Assembly: GCA_018969485.1 (NCBI GenBank)
Contig: JAGWYG010000006.1
Span: 17,203 to 81,202, forward strand
Length of the DNA stretch: 64,000 nt
Source of the DNA: Chloroflexota bacterium
GTDB lineage: Bacteria > Chloroflexota > Chloroflexia > Chloroflexales > Roseiflexaceae
Direction: 5' to 3'
How positions within the stretch are numbered: the stretch's first letter is position 1; each line of letters begins with the position of its first letter. A program made the translations under genes and the position numbers. The notes below the pieces were generated by a model. The model saw nothing but the letters and a program-made list of their open reading frames with translations. It ran no database searches and had not been told where the DNA came from. Below are positions 33,103 through 43,125 of the stretch, piece by piece.

Positions 33103-34947
33103 TCACTCCACCGTCACGCTCTTGGCCAGGTTGCGGGGCTGGTCGACGTCGGCGCCGCGACGCACCGCGATGGCATACGCCAGCAGCTGCATCGGGATGC
33201 TGGCGAGCACCGGCGTCAGCAGCGGCAGCGTCTCGGGCAGTTCGATCACATGCTCGACCGTCCGGCGCAGATGGTCATCGCCAGCCGTCGCGATGGCGAT
33301 CACATGACCGCCGCGCGCCTGCACCTGCTCGATGTTCGAGAGCATCTTCTCGTATACCGCATCACGCACCGCGATGCACACCACCGGCACGTTGCGGTCG
33401 ATCAATGCGATCGGGCCGTGTTTCAGCTCGCCGGCCGGATACCCCTCGGCATGGATGTAGCTGATCTCTTTCAGCTTGAGCGCTCCCTCCAGCGCGATCG
33501 GGTAGTTCACCTGCCGGCCGAGAAACAGCGCACTGGCGACGGTGTGGTAGCGTTCGGCCAGATCCAGATAGATCTGTGGTGTCTCGAGCAGCCGCGCGAC
33601 GTGGCCGGGGAGCTCGATCAGCGCCTGGATATGCTGCCGCATCGCGATGTCGCCGATCGTGCCGCGCACCGCCGCCAGCCGCAGCGCCAGCAGATACGCA
33701 GCCACCAGCATCGTCGTGAAGGCCTTGGTGGACGCCACGCCGATCTCGGGGCCAGCGTGCAGATAGATCGCCCCGGCATCGGCCAGCCGGGCCGCCTGGC
33801 TGCCGACGGCGTTCACCAGCGCCGCGCTCGGCACCCCCGCGGCGCGCGCCGCCTCCATCGCCGCCAGCGTATCGACGGTCTCGCCACTCTGGGTGATCAC
33901 CAGCATCAGCGTATCCGCGCCGAGCAATGCCTCGCGATAGCGGAACTCCGAGCCGTATTCGACATCGACGCGCACGCGCGCGAGCGCCTCGATGACGTAG
34001 CGGGCGACCAGCCCGGCATGCCACGCCGTGCCACAGCCGACGATGCACACCCGTTCGATGCGCCGCAGGGCATCGTCATCGAGCGTCAGTTCGTCGAGCA
34101 CGATCCGGCCGCCATCAATGTCGATGCGGCCGCGCAGGACGTCGGTCAACGCGCGCGGCTGCTCGAAGATCTCCTTCTGCATGAAATGCTTGAAGTCGCC
34201 GCGCTCGGCCGACACCGGATCCCATGGGATGCTCATCGGCTGCCGCGTGACGGGCGCGCCCTCGATGGTGGTGAGCCGTGCACCAGCGGCCTCGATCACT
34301 GCCAGTTCACGATCTTCGAGAAACATGACGCGGCGCGTGTGATCGAGGATGGCCGGGACATCGGACGCGACAAACATCTCGCCGGCGCCGACGCCGATCA
34401 CGACCCCGCCGGCATTGCCCAGGCGCGCGGCGACGATGCGCCCGGGTTCGCGGCGTGCCATCACCACGACGGCGTTGCCGCCGCGCAGCTGGGTCAGCGC
34501 CTGGCGCACCGCGCCTTCGAGCGTGCCGGTCTGTTCGTACGCCTCACCGACCAGCCGCGCGATGACCTCGGTATCGGTCTGCGAGCTGAAGACGTGTCCA
34601 CGTGATTGCAGCCCGGCTTTCAGGGCAAGGTAGTTCTCGACGATGCCGTTCTGGATCACCACGATCTCGCCACGGGCATCGAGATGCGGATGCGCGTTAG
34701 CCTCGGTGACGCCGCCGTGCGTCGCCCAGCGGGTGTGGCCGATGCCGCTGGTGCCGGCAAGTGGCTGCCGGTGCACCAGCGCCGTCAGGTTGGCGAGTTT
34801 GCCGACGCTGCGGCGGACGTCGATCCGTGTGGCATCGGCGACCGCGATGCCGGCCGAGTCATATCCACGATACTCCAGGCGGCTCAGCCCACCGAGGACA
34901 ACCTCGGCAGCCTGCTGCGGCCCGACATAGCCAACAATACCACACAT
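33103..34947 (-). CDS. glmS: Glutamine-fructose-6-phosphate aminotransferase
   Basis: A 614-residue enzyme that makes glucosamine-6-phosphate for cell-wall and surface-sugar synthesis. The N-terminal Ntn glutaminase starts with the catalytic Cys (MCGIVGYVG), followed by RLEYRGYDSAGIAV. Two SIS domains bind the sugar phosphate (first: YGSEFRYREALLGADTLMLV with ITQSGETVDTLAA; second: EGALKLKEISYIHAEGYPAGELKHGP), and the C-terminus is the invariant NLAKSVTVE. The leader is about 105 bases; I see no glmS ribozyme core in it. The promoter is at 35060-35089. Confidence 0.97.
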   Translation of the reverse strand: MCGIVGYVGPQQAAEVVLGGLSRLEYRGYDSAGIAVADATRIDVRRSVGKLANLTALVHRQPLAGTSGIGHTRWATHGGVTEANAHPHLDARGEIVVIQNGIVENYLALKAGLQSRGHVFSSQTDTEVIARLVGEAYEQTGTLEGAVRQALTQLRGGNAVVVMARREPGRIVAARLGNAGGVVIGVGAGEMFVASDVPAILDHTRRVMFLEDRELAVIEAAGARLTTIEGAPVTRQPMSIPWDPVSAERGDFKHFMQKEIFEQPRALTDVLRGRIDIDGGRIVLDELTLDDDALRRIERVCIVGCGTAWHAGLVARYVIEALARVRVDVEYGSEFRYREALLGADTLMLVITQSGETVDTLAAMEAARAAGVPSAALVNAVGSQAARLADAGAIYLHAGPEIGVASTKAFTTMLVAAYLLALRLAAVRGTIGDIAMRQHIQALIELPGHVARLLETPQIYLDLAERYHTVASALFLGRQVNYPIALEGALKLKEISYIHAEGYPAGELKHGPIALIDRNVPVVCIAVRDAVYEKMLSNIEQVQARGGHVIAIATAGDDHLRRTVEHVIELPETLPLLTPVLASIPMQLLAYAIAVRRGADVDQPRNLAKSVTVE

Positions 34948-35059
34948 GGCCCCATCCCTGTCCTGCGCCGGCAGATGCCATTCCCGGTGGGAGAGGCGCA
35001 GCCGTGCGTGCCCGACACGCCACGACCCGCGCGCCGCTGCGCTGTCGATGGCCCACGGG

Positions 35060-35089
35060 CATCCTACCACTGAATCGGCACCGGTGTCA
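35060..35089 (-). promoter_or_regulatory. Promoter of the glmS-mgsA operon
   Basis: Minus strand: GTGACA (35089-35084), an 18-base spacer, TAGGAT (35065-35060), with TGG directly before the -10. Confidence 0.6.
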
Positions 35090-35157
35090 CAGCGCTGTCG
35101 CGTGCAGCGCGAGGCGCTGCGCGCTGCGCCCTCGATCGCACTCGCACGCCGCAGCTG

Positions 35158-35166
35158 TGCTACACT
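35158..35166 (+). promoter_or_regulatory. Extended -10 promoter of the Fsr-like transporter operon
   Basis: TGCTACACT ends 31 bases before the ATG at 35198; no -35 box is seen. Confidence 0.5.
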
Positions 35167-35197
35167 GGCGCGGTCAGACCAGACCGGGGAGCACAGC

Positions 35198-36406
35198 ATG
35201 GAAGCGACCGCCGATCCGCCTGCCGCTGCAGCGACGATGAATGCCGCGCAGCAGCGTACCCTCACCACCCTGGCCCTGGGGCATTTCGCCGTCGATTCGT
35301 ACGTCGGTGCCCTGCCGATCCTGTTCCCCTTGCTGATGACGCGCTTCGCCCTCGATCTGAAGACGGTCGGGCTGGTGCTGCTGGCATACTCGGGGTGTGC
35401 CGCGCTGTCGCAACCACTGTTTGGCTGGCTCGCCGACCGGATCGGTACGCGCTATGTCGGCATCGCGCTGATCTGGTCGGCCGTCGTCTTCGCGCTGATC
35501 GGATTTGCTCCCAGCTTTCCGCTCGTGATCGCCATCGCTGCCGCAGCCGGGCTGGGGTCTGGTGCATATCACCCGTTCGGTGCATTGAGCGCCCACCGGC
35601 TCATCCCGCCGGCGCAGCGCAATCGTGCCATGTCGCTGTACGTCACCGGAGGCACGCTCGGCGTCGCCGTCGGGCCGCTGATCTGCATCGCGCTGGTGGG
35701 CCAGTTTGGCCTCGCCGGCACAGCGGGATTGTGCGTGCTGGGCATCCTCACTGGCCCGTGGTTGCTGTGGGAGCTGCGCAGGCTGCCGACGACCCCGCTG
35801 CGGCGTGCGGTGACGCCACGTGCCCTGCCGCCGATTCCCTGGCGCCCACTGGCGACGACCGTCGGCGTGATGATGGCGATCAACGGTGTGCTCTACAGCA
35901 TCGAAGCCTTCGTCCCCACCTGGTACGACCAGCAGGGCTATCTCCCGACATTCTACGGGCCGCTCGCCACCGTGCTGCTGCTCGCCCATGCCGCCGGCGC
36001 CGTCGCCGCCGGCTGGCTGGCCGACCGCTTCGGCCGGCGTCAGATTGCCATCGCCTCGCTGGCAGCGCTGGCACCGGCGCTGTGGCTCTTCACCAGTTTC
36101 AGCGGCCCGATCGCCTTCATCACGATCGCGCTCGTCGGTCTGAGCGTCGCCGCCGCCGGGCCGCTGCTCCTGCTCACGGCACAGCAGATGATGGCGGAGC
36201 GTGCCGGCATGGCGTCGGGCATGATCATGGGCGTGGGATTCATCACCGGCGCCATCGGTGTCCCGATCACCGGCGCGCTGGGCGATACCTTCGGCCTGCA
36301 GACGGCACTGCGCCTGCTGGTGCTGGTCATCATCGCCGGCATCGTTCTCGCCTGGTTCCTCCCCGATGAGCGCGTCAGCATGATGCGCGGGGGGCGTGCA
36401 TCGTAA
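35198..36406 (+). CDS. MFS transporter, fosmidomycin-resistance (Fsr)-like
   Basis: A 402-residue 12-TM transporter. The first helix reads LALGHFAVDSYVGALPILFPLL, the mark of the Fsr-like subgroup, and motif A appears as GWLADRIGTRYVGI and again as GWLADRFGRRQIAI in the second half. Fsr-type proteins export drugs or small organic compounds, and relatives carry organic acids. The ATG at 35198 follows GGGGAG. It is the first of four plus-strand genes with an acyl-CoA ligase, coaA and panE, so a carboxylic-acid substrate is possible. Confidence 0.87.
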   Translation: MEATADPPAAAATMNAAQQRTLTTLALGHFAVDSYVGALPILFPLLMTRFALDLKTVGLVLLAYSGCAALSQPLFGWLADRIGTRYVGIALIWSAVVFALIGFAPSFPLVIAIAAAAGLGSGAYHPFGALSAHRLIPPAQRNRAMSLYVTGGTLGVAVGPLICIALVGQFGLAGTAGLCVLGILTGPWLLWELRRLPTTPLRRAVTPRALPPIPWRPLATTVGVMMAINGVLYSIEAFVPTWYDQQGYLPTFYGPLATVLLLAHAAGAVAAGWLADRFGRRQIAIASLAALAPALWLFTSFSGPIAFITIALVGLSVAAAGPLLLLTAQQMMAERAGMASGMIMGVGFITGAIGVPITGALGDTFGLQTALRLLVLVIIAGIVLAWFLPDERVSMMRGGRAS

Positions 36407-36443
36407 TCATGCGATGCTCAGTGTCCGGAAGGAATGCATCATC

Positions 36444-37970
36444 ATGCCTCAGCATTCGTCATCGGTCCACACGCTGGTGGATCTGCTCGCGCCGCATGAG
36501 CCGGCAGCGATCGCGCTGCGCGCGCCTGAACAGCGCGATATCAGCTATGGCGCATTGCGCGACCGGGTGAGCGAACTCGCCGGGTGCCTCGCTGCCTGGG
36601 GCGTGCGCCGTGGCGAGCGCATCGCCATCGCCATGGCCAATGGCCCGGCGATGGTCGTGAGCTTTCTCGCTGCCGCCACCGCCGCCACCGCCGCACCGCT
36701 CAATCCCAGGTACCGCGCCGAAGAGTTCGCCTTCTCGTACGAGGACACCGGCGCCGTGGCGCTGCTGGTACAGCCGGCGAGCGTCGCCGCAGCGCTGGCG
36801 GCAGCGCCGGCCGACATGCGCCTGATCGAAGTGGTGGATGACGCCGATGGCGTGCCAACGTTTCGCCTGATTCGTGGTGCGACGGCGGCACAGCCCTTCA
36901 CGCCGGCCGGTGCCGATGACATCGCGATGATCCTGCACACCAGCGGCACGACCAGCCGGCCCAAGCGCGTGCCCATCCGGCACCGCAATCTGGTCGCATC
37001 GGCCGGCAACATCGCCGCGACCTACGGGCTCTCCGCGACGGACACCACGCTGTGCGTCATGCCGCTATTCCACATTCACGGCATTGCGGCATCGCTGCTG
37101 GCCAGCCTCGCGACGGGCGGCACGGTGGTATGTCCGGCTGGCTTCGATGCGCTGCGCTTCTTCGGCTGGATGCAGACCTATCGCCCCAGTTGGTATTCGG
37201 CAGTGCCGACGATGCACCAACTCATCCTGTCGCGCGCCGAACGCAACCAGGCGGTCATCCGCGACCATCCGCTGCGCTTCATCCGTTCGAGCAGCGCGCC
37301 GCTGCCGCCGGTGATCATGGAGCGCATCGAGGCGACATTCGGTGCGCCAGTGCTCGAGGCCTATGGCATGACCGAGGCCAGCCACCAGATGACGTCGAAC
37401 CGGCTGCCACCCGGCATCCGTCGCCCCGGATCCGTCGGCGTCGGCGTCGGCGTCGACGTGGCGATCATGGACGAGCGCGGCGCGCTGCTGCCGGTCGGCA
37501 CACGCGGCGAGGTCGTCGTCCGTGGGCCAAATGTGATCGACGGCTACGAAAACAATCCCGAGGCCAATGCCGGCGCCTTCGTCGATGGCTGGTTCCGCAC
37601 CGGTGATCAGGGCATGCTCGACGAGGCTGGTCAACTGACGCTCACCGGGCGGCTCAAGGAGCTCATCAATCGTGGCGGCGAGAAGATCTCCCCGCTGGAG
37701 ATCGACGACGTGCTGCTGCGCCATCCGGCCGTCGCCGAGGCGCTGGCGTTCGCCGTGCCACACCCGGCGCTCGGCGAGGATGTCCACGCGGCAGTCGTGC
37801 TGCGCGAGGCCGCGACCGAGCGCGAGCTGCGCGAGCACTGCGCTGCATCGCTGGCCGATTTCAAGGTGCCGCGCAGCATTCATCTGCTCGAGGCGCTGCC
37901 ACGCGGCGACACCGGCAAACTCCAGCGCATGGCGATGGCGCGCCTGCTACATCTCAGCAGCCAGCCATGA
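36444..37970 (+). CDS. Acyl-CoA synthetase, oxalyl-CoA synthetase (AAE3/Pcs60)-like
   Basis: A 508-residue adenylate-forming ligase that activates a carboxylic acid with ATP and joins it to coenzyme A. The P-loop is [13 protein letters not shown] (about residue 165), A5 is [17 protein letters not shown]7 is WFRTGDQG and A8 is [20 protein letters not shown]; the catalytic Lys is in [11 protein letters not shown] near the end. The blocks [26 protein letters not shown] and [13 protein letters not shown] are close to oxalyl-CoA synthetases of plants and yeast, as I recall them, so oxalate or a related small acid is the best guess. No oxalyl-CoA decarboxylase gene is in the window. The ATG at 36444 follows GGAAGGA. 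It overlaps coaA by four bases. Confidence 0.85.
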   Translation: MPQHSSSVHTLVDLLAPHEPAAIALRAPEQRDISYGALRDRVSELAGCLAAWGVRRGERIAIAMANGPAMVVSFLAAATAATAAPLNPRYRAEEFAFSYEDTGAVALLVQPASVAAALAAAPADMRLIEVVDDADGVPTFRLIRGATAAQPFTPAGADDIAMILHTSGTTSRPKRVPIRHRNLVASAGNIAATYGLSATDTTLCVMPLFHIHGIAASLLASLATGGTVVCPAGFDALRFFGWMQTYRPSWYSAVPTMHQLILSRAERNQAVIRDHPLRFIRSSSAPLPPVIMERIEATFGAPVLEAYGMTEASHQMTSNRLPPGIRRPGSVGVGVGVDVAIMDERGALLPVGTRGEVVVRGPNVIDGYENNPEANAGAFVDGWFRTGDQGMLDEAGQLTLTGRLKELINRGGEKISPLEIDDVLLRHPAVAEALAFAVPHPALGEDVHAAVVLREAATERELREHCAASLADFKVPRSIHLLEALPRGDTGKLQRMAMARLLHLSSQP

Positions 37971-38914
37971 GCCCCTATCATCCGCGGTTCTCGCCGTTCC
38001 TCAGCTTCTCGCGCGCCGAATGGGCCCGGCTGCGCGATGGGCTGCCGCTGCTGCTCGCCGAAGCCGAACTGGCGCGCCTGCGCGGCCTCAACGACGATGC
38101 ATCGCTGGGAGATGTCGCCGACATCTACCTGCCGCTGGCGCGCCTGCTCCAGCTGCATATCGCTGCCGCCCAGCAGCTGGCCCAAGTCATCGACACCTTC
38201 GTCGGCACGCCCATGCACCGCGTGCCATACGTCATCGCCATCGCCGGCAGCGTCGCCGTCGGCAAGAGCACGACGGCGCGTATCCTGCAGGAGCTCCTGC
38301 GGCGCGCCGCCGACCTGCGCGTCGATCTGGTGACGACTGATGGCTTTCTGCTGCCGAACCGTGAGCTCGAAGCACGCGGCCTGATGCAGCGCAAGGGCTT
38401 CCCCGAGAGCTACGACCGGCGTGCGCTGCTGCAGTTTGTCGCCGATGTCAAATCTGGTCGTCCGGCACTTCAGGTGCCGGTCTATTCGCATCTCACCTAT
38501 GACATTGTGCCAGACCAGCAGCAGCTCGTTGATCGGCCGGATGTCATGATCATCGAGGGGCTGAATGTGCTGCAGCGCGGACCTGAGTCGGGCGAAGGGG
38601 CATCACGCGTCTTCGTGTCGGACTATTTCGACTTCTCGATCTATGTTGATGCACCGATCGAGCAGCTCGAGACCTGGTACGTCGAGCGCTTCCTGCGGCT
38701 GCGCGAGACGGCATTCCGCGATGAGGCATCGTACTTCCATCGCTACGCGACCTTGACGACGACCGAGGCGATTGCGACGGCGCAACGCATCTGGCGTGCG
38801 ATCAACGAGGTCAATCTGCGGCAGAACATTCTGCCGACGCGCGGACGGGCGCGGCTGATCCTCGAGAAAGGCGCGAGCCATTCGCTGCAGCGGGTACGGC
38901 TGCGTAAGCTCTAG
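37967..38914 (+). CDS. coaA: Pantothenate kinase, type I
   Basis: A 315-residue bacterial CoaA, the first committed enzyme of coenzyme A synthesis. The start is typical ([17 protein letters not shown]). The P-loop [16 protein letters not shown] is at about residues 88-103, then [30 protein letters not shown] and the later [13 protein letters not shown] with [15 protein letters not shown]. The ATG overlaps the ligase stop (ATGA). Coupling a CoA-consuming ligase to the rate-limiting CoA enzyme, with panE next, suggests that CoA supply is matched to this pathway. Confidence 0.94.
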   Translation: MSPYHPRFSPFLSFSRAEWARLRDGLPLLLAEAELARLRGLNDDASLGDVADIYLPLARLLQLHIAAAQQLAQVIDTFVGTPMHRVPYVIAIAGSVAVGKSTTARILQELLRRAADLRVDLVTTDGFLLPNRELEARGLMQRKGFPESYDRRALLQFVADVKSGRPALQVPVYSHLTYDIVPDQQQLVDRPDVMIIEGLNVLQRGPESGEGASRVFVSDYFDFSIYVDAPIEQLETWYVERFLRLRETAFRDEASYFHRYATLTTTEAIATAQRIWRAINEVNLRQNILPTRGRARLILEKGASHSLQRVRLRKL

Positions 38915-38922
38915 GTCAGAGG

Positions 38923-38947
38923 ATCGACCACGCCTGTCGTGGTCGAT
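38923..38947 (+). promoter_or_regulatory. Hairpin between coaA and panE
   Basis: A perfect 10-bp stem (ATCGACCACG / CGTGGTCGAT) with a CCTGT loop, nine bases after the coaA stop and 20 before panE. It lacks a T-run; it may end or stabilise the upstream message. Confidence 0.5.
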
Positions 38948-38966
38948 GATCCACAGGAGGACGTGC

Positions 38967-39944
38967 ATGCGTATCTGTGTCATCGGTGCCGGCGCGATCG
39001 GTGGCTACCTGGCCGCGCGGCTGCTCGCCGCCGGCGCGAACGTCACGGTGATCGCCCGTGGCGCGGCGTTGCAGGCGATCGACGCCGCCGGGCTGTGCCT
39101 GCGCGAGGCGGGGCGTGAGCAATGGCTGCGACCGACGCGGCTCACCGCTGACACGACTGCGGCCGGCGCCCACGACGTGGTGATCCTCGGCGTCAAGGCG
39201 CATCAGCTGGCCGCGCTCGCGCCGATGCTCCCCGCGCTGTACCATGACGACACCGTCGTCGTGCCGGCGCAGAACGGTATCCCGTGGTGGTACTTCCAGC
39301 GTCATGGCGGGCCACACGAGGGCTGTCCGATCCGCGCCGTCGATCCCGATGGTACCATCGCTGCCGCCATCCCGATCGAGCGCATCATCGGCTGCGTCGT
39401 CTATCCGGCCACCGAACTGGTCGCGCCGGGCGTGATCCAGCACGTCGAGGGCGACCGGTTTGTGCTCGGCGAGCCCGACGGCACGCGCAGCCCACGCATC
39501 CAGGCGCTCGCCGGCGCGCTCATCGCCGCCGACCTGCGTGCACCGATCCGCCCACGCATCCGGGCCGAACTCTGGGTCAAGCTGTGGGGGAACCTGGCAT
39601 TCAATCCGATCAGCGCGCTCACCCGCGCGACTCTCGATGTCATCTGCGCCACGCCGGCGACGCGCGCGCTGGCAGCGGCGATGATGGCCGAGGCCCAGGC
39701 CGTCGCCGAGGGGCTCGGCATCGCGGTGCCGGTGTCGATCGCACAGCGCATCGACGGCGCCGCACGGGTCGGCGCTCACAAGACCTCGATGCTGCAGGAC
39801 ATCGAGGCCGGCCGCGCCACCGAAGTCGATGCGCTGGTGGGTGCCGTCGCCGAGCTCGGGCGCCTCACCGGCGTGCCGACACCGCACATCGATGCGATCT
39901 ATGCCGCCACCGCGCTGCTCGACACCACCACCCGGCGACCCTGA
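38967..39944 (+). CDS. panE: 2-dehydropantoate 2-reductase (ketopantoate reductase)
   Basis: A 325-residue NADPH enzyme making pantoate for pantothenate and CoA synthesis. The N-terminal Rossmann motif is RICVIGAGAIGGYLAARLL. The catalytic region has the conserved Lys in ELWVKLWGNLAFNPISAL (about residue 201), and a late motif KTSMLQDIEAGRATEVDAL carries the substrate-binding Ser and Glu. The ATG at 38967 follows AGGAGGA. It stands behind coaA, making a two-step CoA module. Some PanE-like proteins act on other 2-oxoacids, so pantoate is likely but not certain. Confidence 0.88.
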   Translation: MRICVIGAGAIGGYLAARLLAAGANVTVIARGAALQAIDAAGLCLREAGREQWLRPTRLTADTTAAGAHDVVILGVKAHQLAALAPMLPALYHDDTVVVPAQNGIPWWYFQRHGGPHEGCPIRAVDPDGTIAAAIPIERIIGCVVYPATELVAPGVIQHVEGDRFVLGEPDGTRSPRIQALAGALIAADLRAPIRPRIRAELWVKLWGNLAFNPISALTRATLDVICATPATRALAAAMMAEAQAVAEGLGIAVPVSIAQRIDGAARVGAHKTSMLQDIEAGRATEVDALVGAVAELGRLTGVPTPHIDAIYAATALLDTTTRRP

Positions 39945-39947
39945 GCC

Positions 39948-41204
39948 TCAGCGCGCGCTGCGGTCGGTCGCGGCGCCGAGCGATGCCACGCCGACCGGGT
40001 TGAGGCGGAACATCGCGGCACCGATCAGCCGCAGCACGCCGAGCGCGACGACCAGCGCATACGGGTTCACCAGATCCAGCAGCGGCGCCGCCGCGAGTGC
40101 GGCGCAGAAGAACCCGGCATTCATGATGGCGACGAAGATGCTGAGCATCAGCGTGCGACGCGCCGGATCACAGAGCTCGAGCAGCGTGCTGAAGTGGCTG
40201 ATATCGACGCCCGGGCTGACCATGCCGAACAGGAACGCGAACACCAGGATCAGCGTCAGGTTCGGCACCAGGCCGATCGCGATGTAGTACAGCGCGCTCA
40301 GCGTCGCCGCCAGCGACAGCACCCACACAAAACCACGGCGTTCGATCAGGCGCGGCCAGAACAGGTTGCCGACGATCGCACCGCCGCTGATCAGCCCGAT
40401 CCACAGACCGAGCCAGCCTTCGGTCGCACCCAGTTCGCGCACAAAGTAGATCGGCTGCAGCGGTGTCCCCATCCAGAATGCGATGTTGAACACCAGCGTG
40501 TTCACCGTCATGTTGGTGAAGGGCCGATTCGTCCGCATGATCAGCCCGATGTCGCCGAGCGCCAGCGGCGCCGCCGCCGTGCCGGGCTCCTCGGGCAAGC
40601 GAAGCCGCGCGACGAAGATCGTACTCAACGTCCCTGTGATCAGTGCCACCACGAACATCAGTTGGTAGTTGAGCGGAAACCAGTCGCTCGCGGCGTCGAG
40701 CCACAGGCCGGCGCCAAACGTCGCCAGCATCACCGTCACGTTGAGCGTCATGTTGCGTGCCGAAAACAAGCGTGCGCGCCGCGCCAGCGGCACCACCACA
40801 CCGAAGATCGGCAGCCAGCCGACATTGAACAAGGCCAGCGGCAGATTGATCACCAGCAGCAGCACCACGATCGCCTCGGGCTGCCACGCCGGCAGCCACG
40901 GGATCGCGATCAGGCCGACATGCAGCGAGCGCATCACCCACAGGCTCGCGATCGTCCAGCGCCAGCGATCCGGGCGGCGCTGCAGCCACAGCGCGAACGG
41001 AATCGAGCATACGGCGTTGACCAGCGCACCCGCCGACGTGAGCAGGCTGACCTGCAGATTGGTGCCGCCGAGGCGCAGCAGATAGGCCGATGCGAACGAA
41101 TAGCCGCCGATGGCGATCGCTGCCCAGAAAATCTCGATCACCAGCATGCGCACGTTGTGATCGGTCGTGCGCCATGAGTCCGCTGCCGGTTCTGCGGTCG
41201 TCAT
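39948..41204 (-). CDS. MFS transporter
   Basis: A 418-residue membrane protein with about 12 hydrophobic segments. Its start (RMLVIEIFWAAIAIGGYSFAS) and the loop between helices 2 and 3 (ALWLQRRPDRWRWTI) fit a divergent MFS transporter; motif A is poorly kept. The substrate is unknown. It begins 12 bases after the EmrB-like gene stop, so the two pumps probably share a transcript. Its stop is three bases from convergent panE. Confidence 0.8.
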   Translation of the reverse strand: MTTAEPAADSWRTTDHNVRMLVIEIFWAAIAIGGYSFASAYLLRLGGTNLQVSLLTSAGALVNAVCSIPFALWLQRRPDRWRWTIASLWVMRSLHVGLIAIPWLPAWQPEAIVVLLLVINLPLALFNVGWLPIFGVVVPLARRARLFSARNMTLNVTVMLATFGAGLWLDAASDWFPLNYQLMFVVALITGTLSTIFVARLRLPEEPGTAAAPLALGDIGLIMRTNRPFTNMTVNTLVFNIAFWMGTPLQPIYFVRELGATEGWLGLWIGLISGGAIVGNLFWPRLIERRGFVWVLSLAATLSALYYIAIGLVPNLTLILVFAFLFGMVSPGVDISHFSTLLELCDPARRTLMLSIFVAIMNAGFFCAALAAAPLLDLVNPYALVVALGVLRLIGAAMFRLNPVGVASLGAATDRSAR

Positions 41205-41216
41205 CGATGGTCCTCT

Positions 41217-42656
41217 TCAGCTGCGGGCAGGCGTCGGGGCAGTCGTGATCGCGCCGCGGACGAGCGTCGGGATGATCGCCAGCGCGGCCAGGGTTGCGGC
41301 GACCAGCAGCGTGGTATGCATCCCCGCGACCAGCGCTTCGGCCGGCGCGGCGGTGATCGGCTCGTAGACCCGACCCGCGGCCGCGGTGACCTGCGCCGCC
41401 CACAGCGCGCCAGCTACGGCGATGCCGACCGTCTGGCCCAGCGTGCGCATCACGGCCAGCAGGCCCCCGGCGACGCCGAGCGCGTGTCGCGGCACGCTCC
41501 CCATGACCATGCTGTTGTTGGGAGACTGGAAGATGCCGAAGCCGAGACCGATCAGGATCATGCGCAGGACGACGTCGATCTGCTGGCTCTCGGTGGTGAG
41601 CGTCGAGAAGCTGAAGAGCGCCGTCGCGATGATTGCCAGGCCGATGATGCCCAGCCAGCGCGAGCCGAGCCGGTCTGAGAGGCGGCCGCTCAACGGAGCG
41701 ACGAGTGACAGCACGATCGGCGAGGCGATCAGCGTCAATCCGGTGCGCTGCGGATCAAAGCCCAGGACGTTCTGCATGTAGAACGGCAGCAGCAGGAAGT
41801 TGAATGCCCCGGCGAGAAAGGACATGAAGCTGGCGGTGAGGCTCAGACTGAAGACCGGATTGCGGAACAGGCTCAGATTGATCATCGGATCGGTGATGCG
41901 CAGCTCCCAGCCGATGAACAGCCCGAGCAATGCCAGGCCCGCGATGATCAGCCCGACCGTCGGCGGCGCGCCCAGCCCCCAGATCTGGCCTTCGGTGAGT
42001 GCGACGAGCAGGCTCAGCAGCGCCCCGCCGAGCAGCAGCGCGCCGGGAACATCGAAGCGCTGTGCCACGCGGCCCCGGTCGTCGGGGATGACGCGGCTGA
42101 CCAGGACGACCGCGACGATGCCGATCGGGATGTTGACGAAGAAGATCGACTGCCAGCCGATCTGCAGCAACACGCCGCCCAGCACCGGGCCGGCGAGGAT
42201 GCCGGCTGCGACGCTGGTGCCGACGTAGCCGAGCGCCTGGCCGCGCTCACTGGTGGGGAATGCCTCGACCAGCAGCGCCGAACCGACGCCCTGGATCATG
42301 GCTGCGCCGATCGCCTGCAGCACACGAAAGCCGATCAGGGCTTCGATGCTCCACGCCAGGCCACACAGTGCCGAGCCGAGGGTGAAGATCACGAAGCCGG
42401 CCATGTAGACGGATCGCTTGCCGATCATGTCGCCGAGCCGACCGCTGATCGGCAGCAGGCAGACCAGCGCCAGCAGGTAGGCCAGCACCACCCACTCGAC
42501 GGTGTGCAGCCCGACGCCAAAATCATCCTGCAGCGTCTTGAGCGCGATGTTGACGATGCTGCCGTCGATCGTCGACATGAAGACCCCGGTGGCGACGGCG
42601 ACGAGCGCCCACCATTTGTTGGCGTACGGATCCGGCTGGTGTGATTCCACGGTCAT
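41217..42656 (-). CDS. MFS drug-efflux transporter, DHA2 (EmrB/QacA) family
   Basis: A 479-residue transporter with about 14 membrane segments, the mark of the drug:H+ antiporter-2 family. The first helix carries the D1 motif pattern (VFMSTIDGSIVNIALKTLQ), followed by WVVLAYLLALVCLLPISGRL, motif A (GRLGDMIGKRSVYMAG) and motif C (GTSVAAGILAGPVLGGVLLQ). It likely exports hydrophobic compounds. The ATG at 42656 follows GGGGGAC; the long upstream frame is not supported. A possible extended -10 promoter lies at 42839-42847. Confidence 0.9.
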   Translation of the reverse strand: MTVESHQPDPYANKWWALVAVATGVFMSTIDGSIVNIALKTLQDDFGVGLHTVEWVVLAYLLALVCLLPISGRLGDMIGKRSVYMAGFVIFTLGSALCGLAWSIEALIGFRVLQAIGAAMIQGVGSALLVEAFPTSERGQALGYVGTSVAAGILAGPVLGGVLLQIGWQSIFFVNIPIGIVAVVLVSRVIPDDRGRVAQRFDVPGALLLGGALLSLLVALTEGQIWGLGAPPTVGLIIAGLALLGLFIGWELRITDPMINLSLFRNPVFSLSLTASFMSFLAGAFNFLLLPFYMQNVLGFDPQRTGLTLIASPIVLSLVAPLSGRLSDRLGSRWLGIIGLAIIATALFSFSTLTTESQQIDVVLRMILIGLGFGIFQSPNNSMVMGSVPRHALGVAGGLLAVMRTLGQTVGIAVAGALWAAQVTAAAGRVYEPITAAPAEALVAGMHTTLLVAATLAALAIIPTLVRGAITTAPTPARS

Positions 42657-42838
42657 GACGTCCCCCATCTGGCGCACCGCGGCAGTCAGGCGGCCCGGTG
42701 CGATCCGCTTCCAGTGCCAGCGACCGTGACGCAGACCCGGGTCGGTGGCGAGCGCTGGCTCGCATGCGGCCGAGGGAGTGACGAGAACGCGATCGGGCAG
42801 AATCATTCCGCCACCAGCGGCCTGGCGACAGACACGAC

Positions 42839-42847
42839 AGTGTACCA
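42839..42847 (-). promoter_or_regulatory. Extended -10 promoter of the two MFS genes
   Basis: Minus strand TGGTACACT, about 185 bases before the ATG at 42656. The surrounding divergent gap, 42657-43125, holds no gene that I can support. Confidence 0.45.
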
Positions 42848-43046
42848 CGGACGCTGGCCCCTGGGCTGGGCGCGGCGTGGGCGCCTGCAGGGCTGATGTG
42901 GCGCTGGATGCGCACCACGCCCGGTGGAACCAGCCCGCAGGGCTGGCGATCCCGCTGTGCGGCGTCCGCGCGTGACGCATCCCGGCAGCGCCTGCGGGAT
43001 CGAGCGGCACGACCGGCTGCCCGACGCATCCAGTTCGGGTGATCGC

Positions 43047-43055
43047 TGGTATAGT
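43047..43055 (+). promoter_or_regulatory. Extended -10 promoter of the ABC exporter operon
   Basis: TGGTATAGT, 70 bases before the ATG at 43126; no strong -35 box. Confidence 0.5.
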
Positions 43056-43125
43056 TCACCGTATCGCGCCGAACATGAGCGACCACCACTGATCGGTGAC
43101 GCAGGCATACCGCAGGAGCATTTGC

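Noticed and set aside
32836..34605. 589-codon plus-strand frame
   Set aside because: Antisense to mgsA and glmS, rich in His, Arg and Gln; a mirror of well-supported genes.
34948..35053. Possible glmS ribozyme in the glmS leader
   Set aside because: The leader is only about 105 bases and I could not place the conserved ribozyme core or cleavage-site context.
39951..39962. Palindrome CAGCGCGCGCTG as a terminator
   Set aside because: It lies in the last codons of the MFS gene and has no loop or T-run; alternating GC is common in this DNA.
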